A DNA stretch of 64,000 bases, taken from NCBI RefSeq assembly GCF_001544615.1, contig NZ_FCNV02000010.1, positions 62,001-126,000 on the forward strand, in the 5' to 3' direction. A program made the position numbers and the translations under genes. Positions 1 to 8,326 of this stretch are shown piece by piece. Position 1 is the stretch's first letter, and each line of letters opens with the position of its first letter. The notes beneath the pieces were generated by a model, which did no database searches, was not told the origin of the DNA, and saw nothing but the letters and a program-made list of their open reading frames with translations. The stretch comes from Caballeronia concitans (GTDB lineage: Bacteria > Pseudomonadota > Gammaproteobacteria > Burkholderiales > Burkholderiaceae).

Positions 1-272
1 AAGAAGCGCGCCGGCACCGCCACCGACGACGCCGGCAGATCGAGCACGAGCTGGCGATTCACGCCCTCGGCCCAATACTCGTGACGCGCGCCCGCCGGAA
101 TGATCCACGCGCGATGCCGATCGATCTGCGATTCGTTGCCGTCGACCGCCATGCCCATTGCGCCATCGAAGCCGAGCACGATCTGATGGAAGTCGTGCTC
201 GTCCGATGCCTGCACCGCTTCATAGCGGCGCAGCGAGACCGTGGGCGTGGAAAGGCCGAGCGGCGCGCTCAT
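1..272 (-). CDS. AraC-type transcriptional regulator, N-terminal part only
   Basis: This gene runs off the left edge of the window, so only about 90 N-terminal residues are visible. They read as a cupin-like sensor domain of the AraC family: a core of histidines and glycines (HDFHQIVLGFDG), then RAWIIPAGARHEYWAEG, which is typical of the beta-barrel that precedes an AraC helix-turn-helix. The DNA-binding half would lie outside the window. The ATG lies 7 bases after the FKBP stop codon on the same strand, so the two genes are probably co-transcribed and translationally linked. The ligand cannot be inferred. The family call comes from pattern only. Confidence 0.72.
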   Translation of the reverse strand, partial: MSAPLGLSTPTVSLRRYEAVQASDEHDFHQIVLGFDGAMGMAVDGNESQIDRHRAWIIPAGARHEYWAEGVNRQLVLDLPASSVAVPARF

Positions 273-279
273 CGCGATC

Positions 280-621
280 TCAGACGTCGAGCAGTTCCAC
301 TTCGAACACGAGCGTGGCGTTCGGCGGAATCACGCCGCCCGCGCCGCGCGCGCCGTAGCCGAGTTGCGGCGGAATGGTCAGACGGCGCACGCCGCCGACT
401 TTCATGCCTTGCACGCCTTCGTCCCAGCCCTTGATGACCATGCCGCCGCCGAGCACGAAGGCGAACGGATCGTTGCGGTCCTTGCTCGAATCGAACTTCT
501 GGCCGTCGGTCAGCCAGCCCGTGTAATGCACGCTGACCGTCTTGCCCGCGACGGCTTCGGCGCCTTCGCCGACGGTGACGTCTTCATACTTGAGACCGGA
601 ATCGGTCGTGACTGTCGACAT
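280..621 (-). CDS. FKBP-type peptidyl-prolyl cis-trans isomerase
   Basis: A single-domain FKBP of 113 residues that accelerates cis-trans isomerisation of X-Pro bonds. The complete fold is visible: VSVHYTGWL near residues 30-38, the FDSS loop, the [15 protein letters not shown] segment around residues 62-76, then IPPQLGYG and [14 protein letters not shown] at the end. There is no signal peptide, so it should be cytoplasmic. A GGGAG ribosome site five bases before the ATG supports the start. It is followed closely by an AraC-type gene on the same strand. It lies 109 bases beyond the end of the polysaccharide locus, and I see no functional link to that locus. Confidence 0.95.
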   Translation of the reverse strand: MSTVTTDSGLKYEDVTVGEGAEAVAGKTVSVHYTGWLTDGQKFDSSKDRNDPFAFVLGGGMVIKGWDEGVQGMKVGGVRRLTIPPQLGYGARGAGGVIPPNATLVFEVELLDV

Positions 622-730
622 GTTTGCTCCCTGGTTGCACGGCTCTTATGCCGCTGGTCGAAACCAGCATTGTAGAACGGAGCGGGGGAGCGAGTCGGGG
701 CGTGAGAAGCGCCCCGGAGAACGGTCCGGC

Positions 731-1924
731 CTATTTCGCGAGCAAATCCGAATGCTTGGGCGATGCCGGATCGAACGCGCCGCGCGATGGCGTCGTGGAC
801 AGCATCACGTTCTGCGCCTGTGCGTCGAATACTTCGCGCGAGAAGCGGCGGCGGAAGTCGTTCGTGAGTCCGGTCATCGGCACGTTGCGCGCGGTGAAGA
901 TGCGCTCGACGAATGCATCGTGATCGCCGGCGGGGAAAAGCAGCGCGTCCGGCAAGTACGATTCGAGGCCGCAGATGTGCGACATGACGATCGGCCGTTC
1001 CGCGAGCACCGCTTCGATCATCACGAGCGGCACGCCTTCGAACGCGGACGGCAGCACGAGCGTGTCGCTTGCAACGATATACGGCAGCACGTCGCTCTTC
1101 GGACCCACGATCCGCACGCAGGCCGTCAACGTCGGGCTGGCATCGACCATGGCGGCGAGCCGCGCCGAATCCGCGCCTTCGCCGACGATCAAGACGATCG
1201 CGCGCTTGAATGCCTCCGGATGGCGCTCGATGGATTCGAGCAGAAAGTCCTGCCGCTTCTGCTTGAAATTGATCCGCCCGATATGCGCGATGATCGTGGT
1301 CCCGTCGTCGGGCAGGCCGAGCTGTGCGCGCGCCGCGGACTTGGTGAGCATCGAACGGCTGAAGCGGTCATCGACATAGTTCTCGAGAATCATCGTGCGC
1401 GCGTTCGGCGCCAGCGCGCGCAGCTTGCCGCGCAGATGATCGTTGAGCGTCACGTATTCATCCGGCATGCGATACAGCACGCGCTTGGCGAGCCATTTGA
1501 CCTTCTCGGTCGTGCCGTTGTTTGCCGGGCCGTCATCGACGAGCGGCAGGTAGCTGATCGTGCGCACGTGTGCATAGCGCGCGGCAAGCAGACCCGCAAG
1601 CGCGGAAACGATCGTGCCCTGCGCGATCAGCAGTTTGGAGAGGTGCAACGTGCGCAGCGTGGCGGCGGTCGTGCGGATCGCGCGGAAGAGCGCGAAGAGA
1701 TCGCCGCGAATGGATTCCGCGGTGTACGAAAGGCTCACGACGCGCACCTTCGCATGATGCCGAGCCAGCTCGCTCACATAGCGATGCAATGGCGCATTGC
1801 TCTTCGACACCAGGATATGCAGCGTTTCTATGTTTCCGCTCGTCACGAGCGCGAGCATGAATCGCTTGAGCATCTCTTCATGCCCACCGTTGATGCCCGA
1901 GTCGCAATAGATTCCAATATTCAC
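731..1924 (-). CDS. Glycosyltransferase, GT4-like (GT-B fold)
   Basis: A 397-residue GT-B glycosyltransferase, probably adding a sugar to a lipid-linked surface polysaccharide at the inner face of the membrane. The C-terminal half has the nucleotide-sugar signature: AHIGRINFKQKRQD, LIVGEGADSARL and the E-x7-E motif in FEGVPLVMIE. The N-terminus begins with a short strand (MNIGIYCDSG) followed by GGHEEM, as in family 4 acceptor domains. The start is GTG with a strong GGAGG site six bases upstream. It is the last of three consecutive GT4 genes on this strand, with a 37-base gap behind the second. Donor and acceptor sugars cannot be told from sequence alone. Confidence 0.88.
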   Translation of the reverse strand: MNIGIYCDSGINGGHEEMLKRFMLALVTSGNIETLHILVSKSNAPLHRYVSELARHHAKVRVVSLSYTAESIRGDLFALFRAIRTTAATLRTLHLSKLLIAQGTIVSALAGLLAARYAHVRTISYLPLVDDGPANNGTTEKVKWLAKRVLYRMPDEYVTLNDHLRGKLRALAPNARTMILENYVDDRFSRSMLTKSAARAQLGLPDDGTTIIAHIGRINFKQKRQDFLLESIERHPEAFKRAIVLIVGEGADSARLAAMVDASPTLTACVRIVGPKSDVLPYIVASDTLVLPSAFEGVPLVMIEAVLAERPIVMSHICGLESYLPDALLFPAGDHDAFVERIFTARNVPMTGLTNDFRRRFSREVFDAQAQNVMLSTTPSRGAFDPASPKHSDLLAK

Positions 1925-1961
1925 CGGCTTCCTCCACTAACAGCGCGCGCCTTGCGCGTCT

Positions 1962-3041
1962 TCACTGCATGTTGATGAAATGCATCAATAGACGTGCGCT
2001 TTCCGTCCAGCGATAACGCTCCGCGTGCGCGAGCCCGCGTTGCCTGAGGTCTTCGCTAAGCGTAGGCGAATCGAGCAAATCTCGCAGCTTTGTTGCAATG
2101 TCTTCGACCGATAACGGATCGCAATAGATGGACGCATCGCCGCATGCTTCCGGCAACGCGGCCGCGCGTCCCACGAGCGTGGGACATCCGTTTCGCATTG
2201 CCTCCAGAGGAGGTATGCCAAAGCCTTCGTAGATGGACGGATAAAGAAAGCACGCTGCATGTTGGTACAGCGCCTTGAGCTTTTCGTCGCTGACATAACC
2301 TGCTTCCTTGATATTTGGCGCGCTCGACAAATCCTGTGACTTGCCGAAGATCGCGGCATTCTTCATACCGACTATAACAAGGTCGATAGAGGCATCGTTC
2401 AGACGAATGAATGCTTCGACGAGACGCTCGAAGTTCTTCGTCGGGTTCATGCTACTTACTGCGAGGACGTAACGATTCGGCGTGAGTTTTAATTCCGCAA
2501 TTACCGATAAATCCGGCGCAACCTGATCCAGGTGGTCCGCGGCAAGCGGCACGACACCGATGCGCTCCGGCTTCACGCCGACATGATGCGCAAGCCGGTC
2601 GCGCGAGAACTTCGAGTTCGTCAGTACGCAGCTCGACGTGCGCGCGAGTATCCAGAACATCACGCGATACCACATGCGGAACTTCCACGAGAAATGCGCG
2701 GGCGTGTCGAAGACCGCGGCGTCGTGCATGTAGATGATCTGATTGGAACGAAAGATCGAGCCTGAATTGCTGAGATTCACGATGCGCGATCGTCCCGCGA
2801 ACAGCGGCAACACGAGTTGCTCCCACAGCACGCCTTTGCCGAAACCGAGCTTGACGGTCGGCACGCCATCGACCGGCGTGAGGCCCGGCTGCGGCGGCAC
2901 GGCAAGCGTCACATGCGCACCTTCCGGCAGCTTCACGAGCGCAGCGACGAGTTCGCGCGCAACGCGTTGCACGCCGGTCGTCTTCTGGCTCGTGAATCGC
3001 CCGTTGTAGACGAGCTTGCTCGTGGCGAGAGAGGTGTCCAT
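1962..3041 (-). CDS. Glycosyltransferase, GT4 mannosyltransferase-like
   Basis: A 359-residue GT4 glycosyltransferase. The N-terminal domain carries the sequence TTGVQRVARELVAAL, common in bacterial WbaZ/MtfB-type mannosyltransferases. The C-terminal domain has VSSMNPTKNFERLVEAF and the donor-binding E-x7-E motif in YEGFGIPPLEAM. No signal peptide or membrane helix is seen, so it is expected to work at the cytoplasmic face of the membrane. Its ATG directly follows the TAA of the upstream glycosyltransferase with no intervening base, which indicates translational coupling. The mannosyltransferase assignment is a family resemblance and not proof of specificity. Confidence 0.9.
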   Translation of the reverse strand: MDTSLATSKLVYNGRFTSQKTTGVQRVARELVAALVKLPEGAHVTLAVPPQPGLTPVDGVPTVKLGFGKGVLWEQLVLPLFAGRSRIVNLSNSGSIFRSNQIIYMHDAAVFDTPAHFSWKFRMWYRVMFWILARTSSCVLTNSKFSRDRLAHHVGVKPERIGVVPLAADHLDQVAPDLSVIAELKLTPNRYVLAVSSMNPTKNFERLVEAFIRLNDASIDLVIVGMKNAAIFGKSQDLSSAPNIKEAGYVSDEKLKALYQHAACFLYPSIYEGFGIPPLEAMRNGCPTLVGRAAALPEACGDASIYCDPLSVEDIATKLRDLLDSPTLSEDLRQRGLAHAERYRWTESARLLMHFINMQ

Positions 3042-4202
3042 TTATTTCGCTTCAAATCTGTGAGTCGGGGCGGTTTCATACGATGCGACTTCGCTCGGCG
3101 CCAGTGGTTCGCGCACATGCTTTTCCGCTCCGAACTCGTAGATCGAAAGCCACTGACGGAAGATCGAATCCATCGAAAAGCGCGTGCTCGCGGATTGCCT
3201 GGCAGCCGCGCCCATGCGTGCGCGCAATGCGGGGTCGTCACGCAGGCGCGTAATGTACGTCCTCATCTCTTCGATGTTCTTTGCAACGAAGCCCGTCACG
3301 CCATGCCGAACGACGTCACGGTTGCCGACGACATCGGTGACCACGGCGGGAACGCCGGCGACCTGCGCTTCGATGAGCGCGATCGGCATGCCTTCCCAAC
3401 GCGACGTCTGCACGTAGACATCGAGCTTCGAAGTGAGTTCAAGCGCGCGATCGCGCGTGACCCATCCGCTGCATGTCACGGCCTGCTTCGCGTGGCTCGG
3501 CAATTCATCCGCGTTTCCGCCGATCCATAAAAAACTCACTGACGGCGCTTGAAATCTAATGGCAAGCTCAGCGAAGGCTTCGTGATTCTTCTGGTACGAC
3601 GCGCGTCCGCTCATGCCGATCACGATATCGCCATCGACTTTCTCGATGCGCGGCGGAATCTCCGCCACGTTCACGCCGTTCTCGATCAGCAATGCGCTTG
3701 GCGGGTCGATCCTGCTTTCAATCTCCTGCAGTTCGCTGGCCGAGCACGCGACGATCGTGCCGCCCATGCGCGCAGCAATGCGCTCGAAGCTGAGATAAGC
3801 GAGCTGCCTGGCCGGGGCGACATCGCGGCGCAGGAAGGCGAGGCCATGCGGCGAATAAAACACGCGCGCGTTAGGGGCCGCGATGCGCGCGGCAGCACGG
3901 CCGAGCACGCCTGCCTTCGACGAATGAAGATGCACGACGGAAGGCTCGCACTGGCGAAGCGCGCGGACCAGAGTCCACACACCGGTCCAGTCCTTCGCCG
4001 GATGGACGTCACGGTGCATGTTCACGTGAACGAGATTGATGGCGGGATGAAAGAGCCTTGCGAAGTTGACGGGTGTTTCGGGGCGTATCGAATGAAGGAT
4101 CGTCACACCGAATCCAGCTGCCGCTGCCCGATTCGACAGTTGCGTCAGCATGGACAGCACCCCGCCGCCGAACGCCTCGGAAATGTGGACGATCTCTTTC
4201 AT
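3042..4202 (-). CDS. Glycosyltransferase, GT4-like
   Basis: A GT-B glycosyltransferase of about 386 residues. The start chosen is the ATG at 4202, whose protein begins MKEIVHISEAFGGGVLS, a typical GT4 opening with a glycine-rich loop. A longer reading frame reaches 4361 but adds an atypical N-terminus. A purine-rich AAGAG sequence precedes the chosen ATG. In the C-terminal domain IGMSGRASYQKNHEAF and the E-x7-E motif in WEGMPIALIE mark donor binding, followed by TDVVGNRDVV and HGVTGFV. The stop codon abuts the start of the next glycosyltransferase. This appears to be the first gene of the three-transferase run. Confidence 0.87.
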   Translation of the reverse strand: MKEIVHISEAFGGGVLSMLTQLSNRAAAAGFGVTILHSIRPETPVNFARLFHPAINLVHVNMHRDVHPAKDWTGVWTLVRALRQCEPSVVHLHSSKAGVLGRAAARIAAPNARVFYSPHGLAFLRRDVAPARQLAYLSFERIAARMGGTIVACSASELQEIESRIDPPSALLIENGVNVAEIPPRIEKVDGDIVIGMSGRASYQKNHEAFAELAIRFQAPSVSFLWIGGNADELPSHAKQAVTCSGWVTRDRALELTSKLDVYVQTSRWEGMPIALIEAQVAGVPAVVTDVVGNRDVVRHGVTGFVAKNIEEMRTYITRLRDDPALRARMGAAARQSASTRFSMDSIFRQWLSIYEFGAEKHVREPLAPSEVASYETAPTHRFEAK

Positions 4203-4662
4203 GTTGGACTCTTTTTCTTCTTCGCGAACTGCCGAGCACCCCGTCGCACTCGCAATGGAGAATATAAGTCGCCACGTCTTATCTATAGTTGGTAGCACAC
4301 ATATCCCCGGGGCCATGCAACAGGGAACTGTGCGCGAGTACACGTTGAAAGGAAAACACAAGGCGCTACAGGCAAAAGCGAAGCATCACTAAGCGAGTGA
4401 GTTTCAGATCACTCGCTGAACCTGTTCACGCTGAATGCCGATCGATGAATGCAGCCGCCATGAACGGCCGCAATGAGCAGCCAGTTCGACTCGATGACGG
4501 ACTCGCCCGGCGCGAGATCAAGCGTCGCGCTCCAAGGCGTCGACGCTTCTCCAATGCACGGATTGAGTCGAACGAGACCTGCGCTCAAGCGTGAATCGTT
4601 TGGCGATGCATCTTTTCGATGCAACGCGCGATTCGGCTTAAGTGCATGTCGTGCTGATAAGG
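4203..4662. other. Intergenic region upstream of the three glycosyltransferases
   Basis: No convincing gene lies in these 460 bases. The part nearest the glycosyltransferase start is comparatively AT-rich (around 4250-4310) and probably holds its promoter, although I cannot identify a clear -35/-10 pair. A perfect 9-base inverted repeat occurs at 4392-4417 and is listed separately. An open frame at 4409-4666 on the minus strand would need a TTG start and does not look protein-like. Confidence 0.5.
4392..4417 (-). other. Perfect 9-bp hairpin downstream of the small gene
   Basis: The arms AGCGAGTGA (4392-4400) and TCACTCGCT (4409-4417) are perfectly complementary around an 8-base loop. It sits about 245 bases past the end of the small gene at 4663-4842 on the minus strand. 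There is no T-run after it, so it may be a processing or stabilising hairpin and not an intrinsic terminator. Confidence 0.4.
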
Positions 4663-4842
4663 TCAATTGACCTCGGGCTGGATCTTGATATCAGCCAATG
4701 GCTGTTGGGAGAAGGCGATCTCGCAGACTTCGAGCAGCACCCTCAAGTCCTTGACCGGAATGGCAGCCGATTGCATGCGCAGGTTCTCCGCACGCTCAAC
4801 CAGCTTCTGTACGCGTTCGAACGAAAGGTCGTCTGATTTCAT
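4663..4842 (-). CDS. Small conserved-looking hypothetical protein (59 aa)
   Basis: I do not recognise this protein. The ATG at 4842 gives 59 residues starting MKSDDLSFERVQKLVERAEN. They are rich in charged residues and in leucine, isoleucine and valine, with no membrane segment or signal peptide. Most of it (residues 5-50) should be helical. The frame can be extended upstream to 4914, but the added residues look like translated non-coding DNA. The ribosome site is weak (GAGCGG). It sits between the flippase and the glycosyltransferases on the same strand, but a hairpin at 5051-5071 makes separate transcription from the flippase likely. A regulatory or accessory role is possible but unsupported. 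Confidence 0.5.
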   Translation of the reverse strand: MKSDDLSFERVQKLVERAENLRMQSAAIPVKDLRVLLEVCEIAFSQQPLADIKIQPEVN

Positions 4843-5050
4843 ACCACCGCTCACAATAAGTATTCTCACTAAGTACCATAAACCCCTAACCGTGGTCCGT
4901 CCGTGCGCCACCACACATACACGACTGCAACTTCTGGAGTAGCGGCGCAGTCAGGCATGCGCTGCCCGCTGCCGAAGCGCCGTCAGCAGGCAGTGTCGAG
5001 GTGTTTATGCACGTGCGTTCCGCACCATGCAGGGGCGGCGAAAGGGAAAG

Positions 5051-5071
5051 ATGCGTCTCAAAGAGACGCAT
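5051..5071 (-). terminator. Hairpin terminator candidate after the flippase gene
   Basis: ATGCGTCTC and GAGACGCAT form a perfect 9-base stem around an AAA loop, 30 bases after the flippase stop codon on the minus strand. In the direction of that gene it is followed by the pyrimidine run CTTTCCCTTT, which is an imperfect U-tract. This would separate the flippase transcript from the small gene downstream. Confidence 0.55.
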
Positions 5072-5101
5072 TCAGACGAAAGAGCACGAAACGCGCCAGC
5101 G

Positions 5102-6373
5102 TCACGAACCGGCGCTTTCCGTCATGGGGCGCGTGCGCTTGAGCAAGGGCACGCCTTCGAGATGCAGCGTGAAGGCCATTGCAGCCGCGATTGCCGTTTC
5201 GACAATCAGAACCGTTGCCGCTGCGCCTTGCTCGTGGAACAGCGTCGCGAGGACGGCGAGTAAAGCGAAGTTGAGTATCGCCGAGCCAATCAGCACACGG
5301 CTGAAGTGGGATTTCATGCCGAGCGGAAGCATGGTCTGAACGCCGAAGAGATCGGCCAGGCCGGACATCAGCGGAACGAAGGCCATCCACCGCAGCACAT
5401 CTACCGTCGGTCCGAACTGCGGGCCGTAAAGCAGCTTCACCGCGAGCGGCGCGCCGAAGAAAATACAAACGGAGATGACGGAAACGATCGCGCCTTGCAC
5501 CACGAACATCTTGCGCAAGAAGGCGAATGCATCATCGCGTGCATGGTGCATCAAAAAGCTCACACGCGGATACGCGGCGGTCTTGAGCGGCCGCAGCATG
5601 TTGAGCGCCGCGCGGATGAGCTTGTCGCCCGCAGCGAAGTAGCCGCCTGCCACGTTGCCCGCGATGAACGTCAGCAACACGATATTGCTGGACGCATAGA
5701 TATCGACGAGCGATGTCGCCATGAACACGCTCCATCCGTCCTTGAGCCGGTCGATGACGGTCTTGAAGGGCACGTGAACGAAGTCGAGCTCGCGTCGAAA
5801 ATACAAGTAGATGCAGATTGCGATGCCCGAGAGAAGCGGCACGAGTGTATTGACCCACATCGCGTTGTTCACATCGTCGTGGTGACGGACGAACAGGTAC
5901 ATGGCCGGAATGCTCAGCGCGCGCCCCACAAAAACGATTGCGCTGATGACGCCGAGGTCTTCCACGCCCTGGAAATACCAGGTGGGAATGAGCATGGAGC
6001 CGATCGCCATGCCGAAGCCGACGAGCAGCAGCTCGCGATTTTCCGCGAGCATCGGCACGATAAAGGTCAGTGCCAGCAACACGAGGAAGCCGCCTACCGA
6101 TAACAGTATTTGCGCGTACATCGTTTCCCAGAACATCTGGGACCGCAGCGCGCGGTTATCGCGATTGATGGATACCTTGGGTGTCGCGGTAAGCGAGAAG
6201 CTGTAGTTGGTCAGCGTGATGAAGTACGCCGTGAAAGCCATGGCGAAGGAAAGCCGTCCATATTCGCTTGGTCCAAGCACGCGTGCCAGCCACGGCAGCG
6301 TTAAAAGCGGTGCAAGGTAAGTTGATACCTGCAACGTCATCAGAATGGTGAAGTTCTTTCGAAAAGATGCCAT
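5102..6373 (-). CDS. Wzx-type polysaccharide flippase (MOP superfamily)
   Basis: An integral membrane protein of 423 residues with about twelve hydrophobic helices over its whole length, as in O-antigen and exopolysaccharide translocases. Such proteins flip undecaprenyl-linked oligosaccharide units across the inner membrane. Family features are the N-terminal MASFRKNFTILMTLQVSTYL segment followed by LLTLPWLARVLGPSEYGRLS, in which the LGPSEYG stretch is characteristic. The ATG at 6373 is chosen over a longer frame because the mature homologous start begins just before the first helix. It lies in the same locus as four glycosyltransferases, which supports a role in lipid-linked repeat-unit export. 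I see no Wzy polymerase nearby. Confidence 0.9.
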   Translation of the reverse strand: MASFRKNFTILMTLQVSTYLAPLLTLPWLARVLGPSEYGRLSFAMAFTAYFITLTNYSFSLTATPKVSINRDNRALRSQMFWETMYAQILLSVGGFLVLLALTFIVPMLAENRELLLVGFGMAIGSMLIPTWYFQGVEDLGVISAIVFVGRALSIPAMYLFVRHHDDVNNAMWVNTLVPLLSGIAICIYLYFRRELDFVHVPFKTVIDRLKDGWSVFMATSLVDIYASSNIVLLTFIAGNVAGGYFAAGDKLIRAALNMLRPLKTAAYPRVSFLMHHARDDAFAFLRKMFVVQGAIVSVISVCIFFGAPLAVKLLYGPQFGPTVDVLRWMAFVPLMSGLADLFGVQTMLPLGMKSHFSRVLIGSAILNFALLAVLATLFHEQGAAATVLIVETAIAAAMAFTLHLEGVPLLKRTRPMTESAGS

Positions 6374-6796
6374 TGAGCGGTTTTTCCCGACTTGAGTGCT
6401 GCCCTGATGTCGATGACGCAAAAAATGCTGCTTTTTTAAATGTGCCCTTCATGGTGGGCAATTCCATGACAACGCCTAAGACGAATAGTTTCGTCGGCGT
6501 TATCTCGTCACGACAGAGACGCAAGGACAAGGAGGGTGAAGCGTCCGTGTCCTGACCTGACAGCGGATGCGCAGAGGGGCATGGCAAAAGGCGATGCAAC
6601 GCTCGAACGACTGCGCATCGGTACGGCGCCCTTGACAAGGCCCCGGAAATGACGCGACGCGTCCGCAGCGAATATTTAACAGGAAAAAAATGATTTGGTC
6701 AGTGGGTTTGCACACGCAAGTCATCCGCGCGATGTGCATGTTCCGGTAAAGCGACCGCGCAGCAGGGCGGCTACGCGGTCAGTCTCGGCATTCCGC
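6374..6796. other. Intergenic region between flippase and amidase-like gene
   Basis: No convincing gene is present in these 423 bases. In the leader of the flippase there is a hairpin at 6471-6501: arms AACGCC and GGCGTT enclose arms GACGAA and TTCGTC, with a TAA bulge and a 4-base loop. Close to the end of the amidase-like gene, GACCGCG and CGCGGTC (6753-6780) could pair around a 14-base loop; it lacks a good T-run and is at best a weak terminator. An AT-rich stretch near 6670-6700 could hold promoter elements. Confidence 0.45.
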
Positions 6797-8284
6797 TCAG
6801 GCCGCTGTGTCGACGATTATTTTTTGCGCGGCTTGACTTGCGTGCCCGACGAACGCATCTTCACGCACGATGTGATGCGGCGGCAAGCCGATGAACCTGC
6901 GTACCACATTGCGCGTGATCTGATCCACGATCAGCCGGCTCTCTGCGTGCTTGTCCATCAGCACGCGAGCCCAGTCCGTGGTGCCGCCGTTGAACACGAG
7001 GCCTTGTTTCTCGCTGCCATTGCGATCCGGCTGGAAGACGCCCATTGCACCCATGCCGCCCATGTCCCAGCCGGTGAGCCTCACGGTATCGGCCAGTGTG
7101 ACGAAGCCGTTAGGTGTCGGCGGCACGCCGTCGACTTCATAGCCGACTAACCGGTCCACAGCACCGAAGGTTTGCCCATTGCGCAAGCCGGTGCCTGCAA
7201 AGACCCAATGGTCGGCATCGCGCACGGTGAAACCTATGGCTTCACGCTCGCGCTTGATCCATCCGCCGCGCAGTCGCTTCCACACGCCATATTTGCCGCC
7301 GCCATATCCATAAGAGAGTCCGATGAGATCCGACTCGTCATATTCCGGCCACTTTTCGCCGAGGCGATTCATCAACGCGTAATCGCCATTAATGGGCGCG
7401 TCCGCGTAATCGATGGGACGAAAGCAAGTATTGCCGCTGAATATCGCGAGGTTGCCGCCATCGGCAATAAAGTGCGCAACGTGCTCGCGCATTTCCTTGC
7501 TCCAGTACTCGTGATGTCCGACGCTCAGCATGCAGCGATATTGCTCGAGCTTGAGATCCGTACCGCGATGCAGATCGTGATCCGTATAGAAATCACATGC
7601 GATACCTTCGGTCCGCAGCCAGCGAATGAACTTGGCGTCCCAATGCGTGAACTGTTGACGCGGCGAGCGCGGATCATAAGGATCAATAGGCTCGCCGAGT
7701 TGTGCGCCGAGGCCGCCGCCCGGACGCAACAGACTCACTCGCGTTTGCGGCTGAGTGCGATGAATCGGATCGCCGTAATAGCATCCGCCGCCCGTCGAGT
7801 TATATGCGTGATAGGTATTGATGGGAACGACGTACGCGATCGCAGCCGATGGCTTGCGTGGCCGCGCGATGATGAGCGCCATGCTGTCGCTATCGGGGGG
7901 TCCCGCGAAAATGGGCTTGTGTGCAGCAGCGCGACGCCCGAGGTCGTTCAAGGGCTGGCCGTTTGCATCGACTTCATAGGCAATCGCGACATACGCGCCG
8001 CTCACGAGCGTGCTCGTATTCGGCTTGATGCTCACGACCGGCCAGCGCCAGTCCTCATCGAAGCGGGCCGGCCGGAGAGTGCCCGGCGATTGAAAAACGA
8101 TTCGGCCGTTCTTCATTTCCGCGCGCACGCTGCCGCCCGGCTGCACGGCGACACCGCCCACGCTCGTCAGGTCTTCATCGTTGCCCTGGTGATAGATCGC
8201 GATGCAAAACCGTGCCCCGGGTTGCACTGCAAGCTCGAACCAGTCGCCGGCTGTGAAGCCGGGTCTCAACGGATAGATCTGCAT
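6797..8284 (-). CDS. N,N-dimethylformamidase large-subunit-like protein
   Basis: A 495-residue protein resembling the C-terminal domain of the large subunit of N,N-dimethylformamidase. Signature stretches are VVPINTYHAYNSTGGGCYYG, VGHHEYWSKEMREHV and GGNLAIFSGNTCF, which in that family surround the mononuclear iron site in a glutamine-amidotransferase-like fold. The start is taken at the ATG at 8284 because a GAGG site lies five bases before it; an in-frame GTG sits one codon upstream. There is no signal peptide. The gene lies between a GT2 glycosyltransferase and the flippase, so an amidase or deacylase acting on a sugar intermediate is more plausible than a role in formamide breakdown. The substrate is unknown. 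Confidence 0.75.
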   Translation of the reverse strand: MQIYPLRPGFTAGDWFELAVQPGARFCIAIYHQGNDEDLTSVGGVAVQPGGSVRAEMKNGRIVFQSPGTLRPARFDEDWRWPVVSIKPNTSTLVSGAYVAIAYEVDANGQPLNDLGRRAAAHKPIFAGPPDSDSMALIIARPRKPSAAIAYVVPINTYHAYNSTGGGCYYGDPIHRTQPQTRVSLLRPGGGLGAQLGEPIDPYDPRSPRQQFTHWDAKFIRWLRTEGIACDFYTDHDLHRGTDLKLEQYRCMLSVGHHEYWSKEMREHVAHFIADGGNLAIFSGNTCFRPIDYADAPINGDYALMNRLGEKWPEYDESDLIGLSYGYGGGKYGVWKRLRGGWIKREREAIGFTVRDADHWVFAGTGLRNGQTFGAVDRLVGYEVDGVPPTPNGFVTLADTVRLTGWDMGGMGAMGVFQPDRNGSEKQGLVFNGGTTDWARVLMDKHAESRLIVDQITRNVVRRFIGLPPHHIVREDAFVGHASQAAQKIIVDTAA

Positions 8285-8326
8285 CACATCCTCGCTGTGT
8301 TATTCGTTGTGCGTTATTCGTTTTTG

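Noticed and set aside
4409-4666. Minus-strand 85-residue open frame with TTG start overlapping the small gene stop
   Set aside because: It needs a TTG start without a ribosome site, spans the 4392-4417 hairpin and has no protein-like features. Kept as intergenic.
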